From: Dermanyssus gallinae
Lineage: Eukaryota; Arthropoda; Arachnida; Mesostigmata; Dermanyssidae
Reading direction: 5' to 3'
Length of the DNA stretch: 64,000 nt
Assembly: GCA_003439945.1 (NCBI GenBank)
Contig: QVRM01001369.1
Coordinates: 129,501-193,500, forward strand
The position numbers and the translations under genes are program-made. Below are positions 24,351 through 35,118 of the stretch, one piece after another. Under the pieces are notes generated by a model. It was not told the DNA's origin and ran no database searches. It worked only from the letters and a program-made list of their open reading frames with translations. Numbering within the stretch: position 1 is the first letter of the stretch; each line of letters opens with the position of its first letter.

Positions 24351-24958
24351 CTTACCTTCGGGAATAAGAAAATAAATAGACTGAATTATACTTTAATCCT
24401 ACACATTGCAACAGGTGCAGGTGCTGCATTCGACGGCCGAAATCACGGACATGTCCCCCATACCAGCCCTGTCTGTACAACACATCTCAAGTGTCAAAAC
24501 AACCATCTTACGCTCCCCCGTCGTTCGCGGGATCTCTTAATAACATGATGACCCTACCCCACAGCTGCTAATCCTGGCTCCCATGTCTATTTCCACCAGA
24601 AAAGGTGAAAGGTTGCTAGGTGGTCCCGCCGGAGGGCGCCCGTTGTAAGGCATCGCCGAATCAAAACACCCGTCAAGAGAAAACGTAAAGCGATTCAAGC
24701 TGTATCCGGCTCCAAAAGCGCCTCCACCAGACTGTCTCAGATTCTTTCAGGCTTAAGCCTAGATCTATCGGCTAAATTCAAGGCCTTATTAGAGCTTTTG
24801 GAGACGCTGTTATAGCTGCTACTGCTAGTGGACAGTCTACGGCGAATCGTACAATCGTGAATGATCATGATCGCATAGCTCACGACAAAGCAGCGTCACA
24901 CGCTACTCCACCACTCTACTACTAAATGTCCACTATGCGACGGGCAAAACACGCGGCG
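24351..24958. other. No gene recognised
   Basis: Broken frames continue but none matches a motif. It may be further decayed retroelement coding DNA. Confidence 0.3.
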
Positions 24959-25035
24959 TGGCCTAACAAGGCCACTTAATAGAGGAGGAGGCCTATCAGC
25001 TAAGCACCCGACCGTTACTGAGGCCTCCTCCTCTA
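24959..25035. repeat. Two adjacent hairpin-forming inverted repeats
   Basis: GTGGCC/GGCCAC closes a 6-nt loop at 24959-24976. Directly after it, TAGAGGAGGAGGCCT (24980-24994) pairs perfectly with AGGCCTCCTCCTCTA (25021-25035) across 26 nt. Confidence 0.85.
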
Positions 25036-25479
25036 TACTGAACACCACCGAGCACTCTCGTTAGCAAACGGCGCAAATTTTTGAGAATATTAGAGCAGTT
25101 ATGGGGCAAATTAGCCTGATTCGAATTGTACCAAAGTCAGTCAGAAGACAGGTGGCCGAGGCGCTTACCCGTGTATGGCTTTTTCTATTTTGCTCCCGAG
25201 GTCTTTCGCCTTCCCTACGCCCACGATGCTTTATCTTTCTCAGTCATCATCCGCAAAACTATTTACGATTTCTCTCAAGATATAGGCCTGTCAGACGTGA
25301 TTGTCACTTCTCATTCTCGCATCTCGTCTTCCAAAACATTCAGAAATGACACCGCGCACTAGACTAATTGTGTTCGCAAATACCGTAACGTCTGGCATTG
25401 CTCGTATAGAGGCCTTGCGAGAGCAACACCCATTAGCCGATTCGCATAGCAGTAAGCCTACGACTAGGGGCAGACCTAG

Positions 25480-26060
25480 TTAGCCCTCATCGGTGTCACT
25501 GTGGTCACCCCGTCGGCAAACTGGGACATCACGATTTACCATGTAACATCAGCGCAGGACGACGCCCCAGGCATGTCGCTATTAAAGAGCCCTTAGGTCA
25601 TGCGGTCGTTCGTGCATCCTTGAACACCAGGCTTTTACGCGAAGGACGGCAGGCGTCCAGATGGAATGACACTTACACATCCTTCCAAAAAGGCAAAATG
25701 CTTGTTTAGAATGAAATCGTTACCGATTCCTTAGCCCCTTCTATGGTCGGTGGCGGCGCATCGGAAGCTAGTTATGCAGCCCATCTTGCAGAGGCCAGCA
25801 AGTTGAAGAAATACTTATCAATCGAGTGTCCCCACGAATTCTGACCTTTAGCGTTTGAAACCTCGGGTGCTCCTAGCGTTCGGACCAGGCAGCTGATCTG
25901 CAAAGTCGGCACTTTGTTAAACCTGTCATCCGGTGATAGCAGGTCGTCGACATTTTCAAACAACGTCGGGGTTTTGACGTACAACGTGAAAACGCTGCTT
26001 TCGTTCAGGGCACACTTCTTAAGTGGTCTCGGCCTGTCCTTATTGAAACGGAACTTTCGA
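25480..26060 (+). pseudogene. Remnant of an RT-associated Cys/His + PD domain protein
   Basis: One frame gives PHRCHCGHPVGKLGHHDLPC followed by SAGRRPRH.AIKEPL (about 25500-25590). A neighbouring frame gives KDGRRPDGMTLTHP (about 25638-25680), and the original frame continues NEIVTDSLAPS, AAHLAEASKLKKY and PLAFETSGAP (to about 25870). This order (C.C...GHH.L.C, RH..I, DGxRPDGMT, K..KY, AFETSG) matches, from memory, a domain found after reverse-transcriptase-like proteins in many invertebrate genomes. The RPDG...D spacing suggests a PD-(D/E)XK-type fold, which is inference. Frame shifts and one in-frame TAG show that it is dead. No intact RT was found just upstream. Confidence 0.5.
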
Positions 26061-26472
26061 ATAAATAATGAATATAAATAATTTCGTTCCGTTATATTAG
26101 GCAAATAATAAATTATCACTTTAAGGCCCATGGGTCAAAGTCCCAGTGAGGACTGGGCCCTAGAATCGAAGTACTTCCATGTGCGTGCCGAACACAAGGA
26201 TCCGTAGGAGAACGTAGGAAATGGGGAATAGCACAGAAAGGCATACACAAAATATTAAGGCAGTTTTGTGGAACTATGAAGGACGTGCCGTATTAGAATT
26301 GTTGAGCGCCGAAGCACTCCGAGAAATTAATATTTATTCTAATTTTGACGAAAATCTGGGCCATAAAACCTTGTACCCTTAGGGACTTATGTAAACATTA
26401 TCACGTGCTAGCACAGAACGGTGAGAAACATGGCAAGTCAAGAAGGGTTAGTCAACATCAGAAATTTAAGAA

Positions 26473-26658
26473 GTGAGAACAGAAATAATAGCAGATAAAT
26501 ATGTGATGGTATCAGATGGTATTAGATGGAACATCAATCATCAGTATCATAATTTCCTCCTAGACGGAAAAGTGGATAATACAACTTTTTTCGAAGAAAT
26601 TGCACAATTTAATGTATTGAACAAGGACATACCTATGGAAATTGTATTAAAAGCCTAG
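26473..26658 (+). pseudogene. Unassigned open fragment upstream of RT remnant
   Basis: A 61-codon frame (starting MRTEIIADKYVMVSDG) has no motif I recognise. Its position just before an RT remnant on the same strand suggests that it is part of the same decayed retroelement, perhaps the endonuclease-RT linker. Confidence 0.25.
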
Positions 26659-26999
26659 AAACTAGATAGTGGAATCTTCTTTACGGGCGTTGAAAGGCTT
26701 CCCTCAGGATAGTTTCAAATAGGCTCTTATAAGTGCAATGCGTACCAGAGGTAGCTCGAGCAGTCAAAAGATCAGATATGATAGGATAAAGACATTTAAA
26801 GCAAATAATTGCACTAAGCTTTATTTGATGACTGACTGAAATCCGGGGAAATGTTTTAAAGATATAGCGAAAATGCCTTGAGGAACAAGGCGTGAAAGAG
26901 GTCACCCTTATTGTTATACCTAATTCGAAAGGCATAGAAACAGAGCCATTTTGGAACAGTTGCCCCCTATAAGGTATTCTCAATGAAATCCAATAGAGT

Positions 27000-27690
27000 C
27001 GAGTCGAGTAATTTTATGCAAATAAAAAAGGCGGTACCAGAGAAGCAATTTGGGTAAAGGGTGTCGAAGCTGACCCATTCTGTCGTGCGCTAATTGCTAG
27101 CATATATTTAAGAAACCCTAACCGAAACAAGTACACAGTTATAGGTATAAATTTCAAAACCGCATCTGGCCTTGCGCCGACCGACAGGGTTATTCATTAA
27201 GCAGGAAGTAGGACAATTCTTAAGGAGCAGCATGCATCGACAGTGGTATGAGGATTAAGAAGAGTGATATAGACCCAATGACCCAGGAGTGGCCCAGGTC
27301 GTCCCTGCAACATTTGTTTGAAACCGGGTGAGGGAGGGTTGGACCCGAGAATGAGTACGGTAATGTACGCAAATGACATTGCGATCAGGAGCACAGGACA
27401 GGCTAGCAAGAGTCTCTTTATGGCTATGCGGGAGCTGAACAGACTAATTGATTATATAGACAAGATGGGGCTTAGTGTTAACTGGAGAAATGCAGTAGCA
27501 GTTAAGTCTCAAAGAGGGGTTGACTGCCGAAGTTCGACGTGCTTGGGGCTAAGGGTAATTCAATAAATAGTGTAAATAAACATACTTATCTGGAACTCAC
27601 GTCGAATGACAGCAATTTCCGAAACCGCATAAAAATCGAAATGGGAAAAACAATTAAAGCCGTAATTATTATTGCGATATATTTTGAAGC
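27000..27690 (+). pseudogene. Reverse transcriptase palm/thumb remnant
   Basis: The frame at 27318-27566 contains STVMYANDIAIRSTGQ (27354-27400), the RT catalytic box with YADD changed to YAND. It is followed by L..AMRELNRLIDYIDKMGLSVNW, the helix normally reading W....GL.VN..K. Downstream, a shifted frame reads RIKIEMGKTIKAV, a thumb-like stretch. Broken frames upstream (27000-27250) fit the fingers. I/R1-type non-LTR origin is likely; the clade is uncertain. Confidence 0.7.
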
Positions 27691-28401
27691 TCAGAAACGA
27701 TAAGAGACCTGATTGGGTTAAACTTCTACTTCGGTCACATGGTAAATGTGTAGCCTAGGACGCTACAGTGTCTTGCACTGTAGAGCCCTCATATCTACAC
27801 AATAGCTCCATCGCTGCCCGTGGGCCGCAGAACACGTCGCAAGAGAAAAAGAAACGTACATAATCTAGTCTAGAGAATAGGTACCATTTCGTGACAATAT
27901 CGTTGGATACTCTTTAGCTTATGAGCCGTGTCACATCATTTTTTTATCTGGAAAGAAAAGTGGTGACCGTCGCGAGAAAGATTATTTAAGCCAAGTGCTA
28001 TCGCCTGACGTCTCTAGGGGCAGTATCGCCTTTATTGTTTGCTCTATGAGTTGATAAAAACTACTGGGAGCACTCAAATATACTTTCAAACCTTAAAATT
28101 GTAAATGATACTCTTTTTTTTAAATAATGTTATTTTTTAGACAATGTTTTATTATTCATTCATTCATTTATTATTTATTCAACGATATTACACGTACTAA
28201 TAGATGAATTTAATAATATTTACCATGCTGTTTGCTTGAGCATTATTGCTTGAGTGTTGGTGACGACTCAACATAATATTGTTTTTTTCACTTCGATGCC
28301 CTCTAGCATAGGTGAAGAATAAGTATGTGTACAGTGTAGAAACTTAAACGGGAAACCACTTAGAAAAAACAGAGAAAAAATCACTCAGAATAATCTAAAG
28401 A
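27691..28401. other. No gene recognised
   Basis: AT-rich sequence without a coding signal or repeat structure of note. Confidence 0.4.
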
Positions 28402-28478
28402 GACGTCTACACGACATAGAATCTATGTCATCCTTTAACGTAGACGGACGCGTCTACGTTAAAATATGACATAGAGTA
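28402..28478. repeat. Cluster of short nested palindromes
   Basis: GACATAG-AAT-CTATGTC (about 28413-28429) is followed by TTTAACGTAGACG-GACG-CGTCTACGTTAAA (28434-28463, 13-bp perfect stem). GACATAGA recurs at about 28468-28475, and GACGTCTAC at 28402 repeats part of the stem. The units are shared between the hairpins. Confidence 0.85.
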
Positions 28479-28793
28479 TTGACATGTTGCGGGTTCATTG
28501 AGTTTTGGACGAGCAAATTTAATAGAGGCTCGTAGAGGCTGATTCAAAGCCGTTGTAATTGTCATATGTTTTTAGTAATAATCTAAGCATATCTTGGTTG
28601 GGCTACCCACATAACATTTACGTTAAGTAAGTTGCTTTTATAAATTGTCATGCTAAATGAATATTTCCTAAATATAAACTAACCGGCCTTTACTACGGTA
28701 GTTAGCAATACGTCTCTTTGTCACTTTAGACTAAGTGGCTTTGTCTATGAAGATCTGTAGATGCGTTCAGAATGGATATCCACCTCCCTACGT

Positions 28794-28812
28794 ATATATA
28801 TATATATATATA
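28794..28812. repeat. Short (TA)n tract
   Basis: TA run between CTACG and CCTGCACG. Confidence 0.9.
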
Positions 28813-29090
28813 CCTGCACGCACAAAACTCCTAAAGCGGTCGTGAGACCTTACCGACAGAACGAAATCCTCAAACGGCACGACACAAACGAAAAGAGCGG
28901 CGAGGGAGGCCCTGACTTTTGCAGCTGACATATTGCGTTGTTTTTGAGTGAAATTGGTCAGCACACCACCAGGGGCTGCTTAACGTTCCGGCCGGTCTGT
29001 CTCAGGAATGGGTTTGTTCGTAAACGCAGATTTCATCAGCGGTGATGAATCGATGTCAAAATTCAGCGAGATTTCAAGGAATCAGCCTTA
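28813..29090. other. No gene recognised
   Basis: Mixed-composition spacer with no supported feature. Confidence 0.4.
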
Positions 29091-29830
29091 GGTCTTTCTC
29101 TAAATCATCTGAGCTAACTCAGGCGTTCAAGTATGAGCTCAAGCTGCGTTACCATGCAGTCTCTTTTTAATAGTTTGTAATTTTGTTTGAAAAAAATATT
29201 ACATCTTCTGGCATACTTGTAAAATCGCCATAGCCGATTAAGATTTATAAGCATCACGCACCCTTCGTCTGTCTTCTTGTCGTACTCCTGGCCCTTTGCC
29301 AACATGTTAAGGATAATACAATACCCTAAAAGAAGCCAGCGCCGCTACAACTCAACTCCGTTTGATTTGTTTACCTCTTTCTGTCACGCTCGATGTCTCC
29401 TCTAGCACGTCTACGCCATAGTCTAATCTCGGCTTCCACTCCAGTACACTTCTGTGATCAACCAAAAACAAAGCAAAAACACATATGATTGTATTTTGCC
29501 TCAGCTAAAAGTGTTCAGGTTCAATCAGAACTTGGAATCGGAAAAATTTAAAAAAGTCATACAAAGGCTTCGGAAATACTCTTCGAGACGTATTGCACCA
29601 AAGAGTTTTGCTTTATCAAAGAAAATGCGGTTTGGGGCAAAGTTTGCGTTAAATGCGTGGCTTGCACAATGGGAGTGCATTTGCACAACTGTTTAAGGGA
29701 ACGTCGTTTCCGTTCGGTAAATTTATTTAAATTCAGTAATTCCTCATTGAGCCTGAAATTTCCATAATTACACATTTTAAACAAGTGTAACAAGCGAGGA
29801 CACGCAGAAAAGGCTATCGCCCGTGTCTGC

Positions 29831-29894
<64 letters not shown>

Positions 29895-31570
29895 GAGTAT
29901 ATACGGATATCTTAGCCATCAAAGCCATTAAGCCACTGGCAATCTGAAATACGCGGAACGGTGCAATAACGAATTCGGCGAGATGGTGTGATCAAAACTC
30001 AGGTGCATGCGTCTCAATAATTTTAGAAAAAAATAAGCTTTTGTTGAGGCTGTTTTTGCGGGACGGACCCCCCGATTGTGATTCTAGATTTTTTTGGTTT
30101 CCCGAAAGGCAAAGTGCATCCCAATGTGGCTGCGTGCGCCTTCGTTAAATTTGCGGAACTTGGTTCCTCATTGGATTGCTCTGCGGAGTTTTAATCTGAA
30201 TTATCAAAAAGCTTATCATGAAGCATTATCTAAATTATCATCAATGAAGCAGCAAATCGTGTTTAATTCTTCTCTGACAAAACGGCTGATGGTTTGCCGG
30301 TAAAGCCATCCTTAACAGCCCTGTTTATGTAATAAGATATGCCTTTCAAAATCTATCTTCAGCATTCTCAATGCGAGAGACTATGCTTTCGGATAAACCA
30401 TTGCAGTTTATAATTCCACTTATAAATTCCTCTAGCGCGAATAGCTTTACCAATAGCAAGTTTTCGCTGAAATAATTGAGTAGTCATCCATAAGCGTCCC
30501 AATTTGCGGTCAAGGTAGGGCATGTAAGAAGCTTTAAAGCGATAACCATACTCTAGCCAAATGAGCCAAAATGTTTAAAATGTATAACTTTTAAAAATTA
30601 ATACATGTGCGAGCCAGACACAATATGATACCAGCATAATCACAAAGATGCATTCATTCGAGACAGCTGAGGACTCATACTCGGCAGCCCGTGCGGTATT
30701 TTCTTCAGGCAATTTGCCAGAAATATGCCAGTGGTGTTACCTTTGATTAACTATAGCTTTCGGTGTTGATTTTGCATACCTAGTCATAGTAGTATCTATG
30801 CCAAAATCTTTAGAGGTAACCTCAAATACGTACTTTATGCATTTAAACGCGTCTTGCGCGTCTGTAGCGTTGAAAGCAGACAGCTGCAAAGAGAATGCTG
30901 ACCCTTGCTAATCGAGTGTTGCCGTAATCTTTTTTGTTTTGATTACAGACATTCTAACATTTTTCCCAACGTCAAGACAAACTCGCTTCGTCTTCAGATG
31001 GACGCCACATTCAGCCGGAAGCAGGATCAGCAGCAACAGCCGCCGATAGACATACGGAAGGAAATCTCTCTGCAGTGCATATTTGAAGCTTCCTCGAACG
31101 TTAGTAGAGAGAGAACACCACCGTTTGCTTGTAGCATCGTTGCCGCTAGATGTACTGTAGGCAAAAACGTAGGCGCTGCTAGATTGTACTCCCTCTAGCG
31201 TAGTCGTAATATTGAGGATTGTTAGGACAAATGTACAAGCATTAGTTTGTTCACTCGATAATCGAAATAAATGATGATGGCAATGTTACAAACTAGATCA
31301 TTCCGATTCATCGTCAATATTGGAATTCCGCCAAGCTACAACATTAGCCTGCCACCTGGTATCAATTGACACGTGCAATTTTACTAAAGACTGCCAAGCA
31401 GCACCTTTCGTTGCATATCTGTATAAAATGTGAGACAATGTTGGTAGCTTCTTTCTTCTACTTTTAGGGAATTGTTTTAAAATCAGCAATACCGTTTGTT
31501 GCTCTGAAACAAGACGTAGCCTTGAAAGCTCTTTTAAGCAGAGCAAGCATTTGGGATATTTGCGGCACAA
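29091..31570 (-). pseudogene. Unassigned minus-strand coding-like remnant
   Basis: Several minus-strand frames look protein-like although broken. These are 31570-31298 (90 codons, Lys/Leu-rich), about 31050-30650 with KRVCLDVGKNVRMSVIKTK and later DAFKCIKYVFEVTSKDFG, and about 30550-30330 with LLTCPTLTANWDAYG, NYFSENLLLVKLFALEEFI and IENAEDRF. The last part weakly resembles BEL/Pao-type gag (LPKL..P.F.....F...KF..L), but I am not sure. A TA tract at 29832-29893 interrupts the 3' side. Alternatives are an unknown transposon or a processed pseudogene. Confidence 0.25.
29832..29893. repeat. (TA)n microsatellite
   Basis: Pure TA run of about 62 bp. Confidence 0.95.
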
Positions 31571-31593
31571 GAATGTGTGATAATATTTTTATG

Positions 31594-31600
31594 TATATAT

Positions 31601-31668
<68 letters not shown>

Positions 31669-31672
31669 TATA

Positions 31673-31732
<60 letters not shown>
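31594..31732. repeat. (TA)n microsatellite left of the large palindrome
   Basis: TA run of about 140 bp with minor AA/AT interruptions, ending at the palindrome's first base. Confidence 0.95.
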
Positions 31733-31735
<3 letters not shown>

Positions 31736-32803
31736 GGTGTGACTGAAAGAATTTTATAGCGATACATAAAATTGTAGAGCTCGTTAAAACGAATATTTTT
31801 TCCAATGGAACATGTGCTCTGAGAAGTCTTGTTTCGGAGTTACAGTGAAATTACTACAATTTGTGACACTGGTGTTTTTGCCCGACATAGGAGCACAAAA
31901 TGTGCTGTTGCGAGACAACCAGTATTCCTAGACAGAAACTAAGCACACCGTCGTGTTCGTGATAAAATTCTGCTCAATCTGATGAATATGCAAGGCCGGT
32001 CAGAAGACGCGACATGGTCGCTTAGAAGAAAATTCGCCAAAAATGAAGTTCTTCATTAGCGTTCACGCCAAATACTTTAGAATCATAACCCTACGACCAC
32101 CCACGTGTTCAAAGCTAACATATTCAGCCAATGCGCAATTCATGGCGATCATTTTGGTACCAAACATATGTCAATGCGAGCTGTGGTTGCGAAGTAATTA
32201 CGATTTTTCGGCGGGATGTCCAGATTAAGTGCATGTAAAATGACTGTGTGGCGACGTTCACTACCGCCGACGTGTCGCGCGACAGCCGCAGCGCGTCATT
32301 TTTCATGCACTTAATCTGGACATCTCGCCGAAAAATCGTAATTACTCCGCAACCACAGCTCGCATTGCCATACGTTTGGTACCAAAATGATCGTCATGAA
32401 ATGCGCATTTGCTGTATATGTTAGCTTTGAACACGTGGGTGGTCGTAGGGTTATGATTCTAAAGTATTTGGCGTGAACGCTAATAAAGAACTTTATTTTT
32501 GGCGAATTCTCTTCTAAGCGACCATGTCGCATCTTCTGACCGGCCATGCATATTCTTCAGATTGAGCAGAATTTTATCACGAACACGACGGTGTGCTTAG
32601 TTTCTGTCTAGGAAGACTGGTTGTCTCGCAACAGCACATTTTGAGCTCCTATGTCGGGCAAAAACACCAGTGTCACAAATTGTAGTATTTTCACTGTAAC
32701 TCCGAAACAAGACTTCTCAGAGCACATGTACCATTGGAAAAAATATTCGTTTTAACGAGCTCTACAATTTTATGTATCGCTATAAAATTCTTTCAGTCAC
32801 ACC

Positions 32804-32806
<3 letters not shown>
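31733..32806. mobile_element. 1,074-bp palindromic foldback element
   Basis: The left arm 31733-32244 and right arm 32295-32806 are each 512 bp and are reverse complements with about twenty mismatches counted by eye and no net length difference. The 50-nt GC-rich loop is 32245-32294. The ends read CAGGGTGTGACTGAAAGAAT with TA immediately outside, inside (TA)n tracts on both sides. This fits a TA-targeting foldback or MITE-type DNA transposon. No transposase frame is present; the same roughly 61-codon frame (32043-32228 on +, 32311-32493 on -) appears mirrored in the two arms and is probably a passenger. A transcript across the whole unit would fold into a 512-bp hairpin, a potential source of small RNAs. 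High arm identity implies recent formation, recent insertion or gene conversion between arms. Confidence 0.93.
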
Positions 32807-32877
<71 letters not shown>

Positions 32878-32936
32878 ATATATATATAGATATATATATA
32901 TATATATATTTTTTTTTTTTTTATGTATATATATAC
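32807..32936. repeat. (TA)n microsatellite right of the large palindrome
   Basis: TA run with AATATAATA and poly-T interruptions, beginning at the palindrome's last base. Confidence 0.95.
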
Positions 32937-32940
32937 AATT

Positions 32941-33545
32941 AATGGGGCGACCGTTTCTACAAATTTACCGTTTAATGACAGCCTACTTTTATTGTGCAGT
33001 GAGGTGCACAGACTCGATTCCCTCGCGAAACTGGGGGAAAGAGCTGGGATCATTTATGTCTGGTTTAATAACATTGATGAAGCAAACATGGCAGTGCAAT
33101 AAACGACCCTCTTTGACATTCCGATGGTGGCCAATGCAACGATCTGAATGCATATCACGCCAGAATAAATGAAGTTCATACAGGTTTTACTGACGAACAT
33201 ATTCTGTCTGCTCTTAAGAATGTTAGTGTCGTCTAAGCGAGAAGAGAGAGCATTATAAATAAGAGAACGGGATCCACTGCTACATCGATTCCTACTAACA
33301 CGGTCATGCTCAAGTTTAATAAAGTTCCACCGACTGAAGTGTTTCTCGCTTTTAGGTCACATAAAATCACTATCTATGCGGGAACTCTAGGTAGCTGTCA
33401 CAAATGTTTAAGGCTAGGCCACATTGCAAACAAATTCCGTAATAAAGTTACGTGTAAAAGATGTGGCCAAGCTGGCCATCTGGCTCTAAACAGTAATTAC
33501 CAGGAGAAATGTGTAAACTGCAGGAGATCCCACACGTGCTGAATA
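32941..33545 (+). pseudogene. Zinc-knuckle ORF1 fragment of a non-LTR retrotransposon
   Basis: The frame 33306-33542 contains CHKCLRLGHIANKF (from 33396), CKRCGQAGHLAL and then CVNC, i.e. three successive CCHC-type knuckles. The first lacks its last Cys (F) and the second lacks its last Cys. This array binds nucleic acid in ORF1 proteins of I/R1/jockey-type elements. Upstream broken frames (32941-33290) likely carry the rest of ORF1. The fragment starts exactly where the TA tract ends, so it was truncated by, or inserted at, that tract. The frame stops at 33540 before any endonuclease. Confidence 0.72.
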
Positions 33546-33849
33546 ATCTAGGTGATATGCTGCCAAAACGTACCTATGCTTTTGCCATTGTTATGGGCGA
33601 TGCAAATGTAAACCTACTTTCGATTCCAAAACCTAGCGAACACACATCGTTTTTGCCGTTAGAGATTTCTCCCTTGATCGCATAACCAGACCCGCGCCGG
33701 ATACATGCATAAACCACATTTCTGACTGGAAGTTTGCCAACATCTAGTTTGTGGTCTTGAAGCTCTGCTCTTTTCTGATCATTACCCCCTTTTGGCAACT
33801 CCGCGGCTACTAAACCGCTGCCCGAGTTAGTCGTCAATGCAATCCGCGC

Positions 33850-34580
33850 TGGAATGAACAGAATTCCACCGAAATCGCTTTGAATTATTGCGTGGCAACT
33901 GCACTCAATTTAGGACATTTATAAATGGATTAAACCTTGATATGTCTACAGCTTTTGCCGATAAAACTACAACACTGTTCTTAGTAAATAATTAGATTTA
34001 CCTTTCGGATTTGCACCAATATCTCCTAAATGTTGACAACGTAATTAGCATGTGTATTACGTTTGGACTAGTTGTCAATGTTAATAAAAATAATTTCCTA
34101 GTTTTTCGTTCATCGCCGATTTTACTGGCATTACCTAACAACCTGCTTGTCAAGTCTCGGAACATTGCGCTTTATCAGGCCGTTAGGTGCCTGAGGCTCG
34201 TTTTTCAAAGAAGAATGAGATGGCATCCCCATCTTGATTATATTGCACCCAAGTGCTATGTCCTGCATAAAATGAAATTAATTGGGGTTCTTACAGAGGG
34301 CTTACTTCTGGTGTGCAAAGCGTGTTCCTGGCAGTGCTATGCTGTGGTATTCCTCTATGAGGTGGTGGCTTTAATGGAATTCTTCGAAGAGTCAGAGTAA
34401 TACAGAATAATGCACTTAGAGCATGTTTTTATGGAGAGAAAGGAATTCGGTCAGGGATTCATGTAGTCGATTTTGCCTACCACGGTGGATAAAATATATA
34501 CGCTCCGAGTTTCTAAGTTAGCATATCAAATTTTGCGAGGTATTATTTGCACGTAGATCGATTTTCCACTAATTCATACC
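33850..34580 (+). pseudogene. RT C-terminal half of a jockey/CR1-like element
   Basis: A broken frame near 33925-34000 reads GLNLDMSTAFADKTTTLFLV, the catalytic box with YADD decayed to FADK. The 34011-34400 frame continues GLVVNVNKNNFLVF, VRCLRLVFQRRMRWHPHLDYIAPKCY, then GVLTEGLLLV. These are the GL.VN..KT, CLG..F...L.W..H...I and thumb blocks. The 47.7-47.0 kb minus-strand fragment shares the RWH.HLD.I.PKCY pattern, so they are relatives. It is on the same strand as, and 300 bp after, the ORF1 fragment, so both may belong to one element with a large deletion. Confidence 0.72.
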
Positions 34581-34596
34581 CCCAGTTGAACATCAG

Positions 34597-35118
34597 CTAG
34601 GCGTGGAACGACTTTCGCAGTGCCCTCAGTATCCTTGAAGTCCAGTCGGTACACACTTGCATACCACCTGCCCCAAACCTGGGCCTCTTGGAAGCCTGGG
34701 TTTCTTTATGAACATAATTGCCAATTCCTATGTGGTCTGAAATGGAGACGATAACAAAAAAATTATCTAAAATTAGCACAGTTTTAAATACAGCAAATTG
34801 GATAGAGAAGAATTCGGAACAGTTTCCCTTGCTAATATGAACATGTACTCGTTTATGGTCGGGTGATACGTCTAAATAGATAATGCAACTCCTGCTAATT
34901 AACAATGAGGTGTAATTAGAAGGGAACGGGTCAGCAATGAAGTTAGTATGGCATGGGAGTACCGTGCCACTAGGTAAGATATAGTCCAACACATTTAGCA
35001 GAGGTTTTTTATAAACTATACTGCCGAAATAGAAGCCGAAAATGTTGCCTTCGATGTCAGTACTCGATTTTTCTCTACGTACTGCTTGTACAAGTCGACT
35101 CATCGCGAATGAGAACAA
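34597..35118 (-). pseudogene. Unassigned 173-codon open frame
   Basis: An uninterrupted minus-strand frame whose middle (SCIIYLDVSPDH) and later VIVSISDHIGIG faintly resemble the C-terminal SDH block of APE-type endonucleases in non-LTR elements. No other catalytic block is visible, so the assignment is weak. It sits between + strand retroelement remnants. It could be chance or a relic. Confidence 0.25.

Noticed and set aside
30330..30560. BEL/Pao LTR retrotransposon gag
   Set aside because: Only a faint pattern match; no long terminal repeats, protease, RT or integrase were found nearby, so it was left unassigned.
32043..32547. Mirrored roughly 61-codon frames in the palindrome arms as a conserved gene
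   Set aside because: Similarity between them follows from the palindrome itself; there is no evidence of selection on protein.
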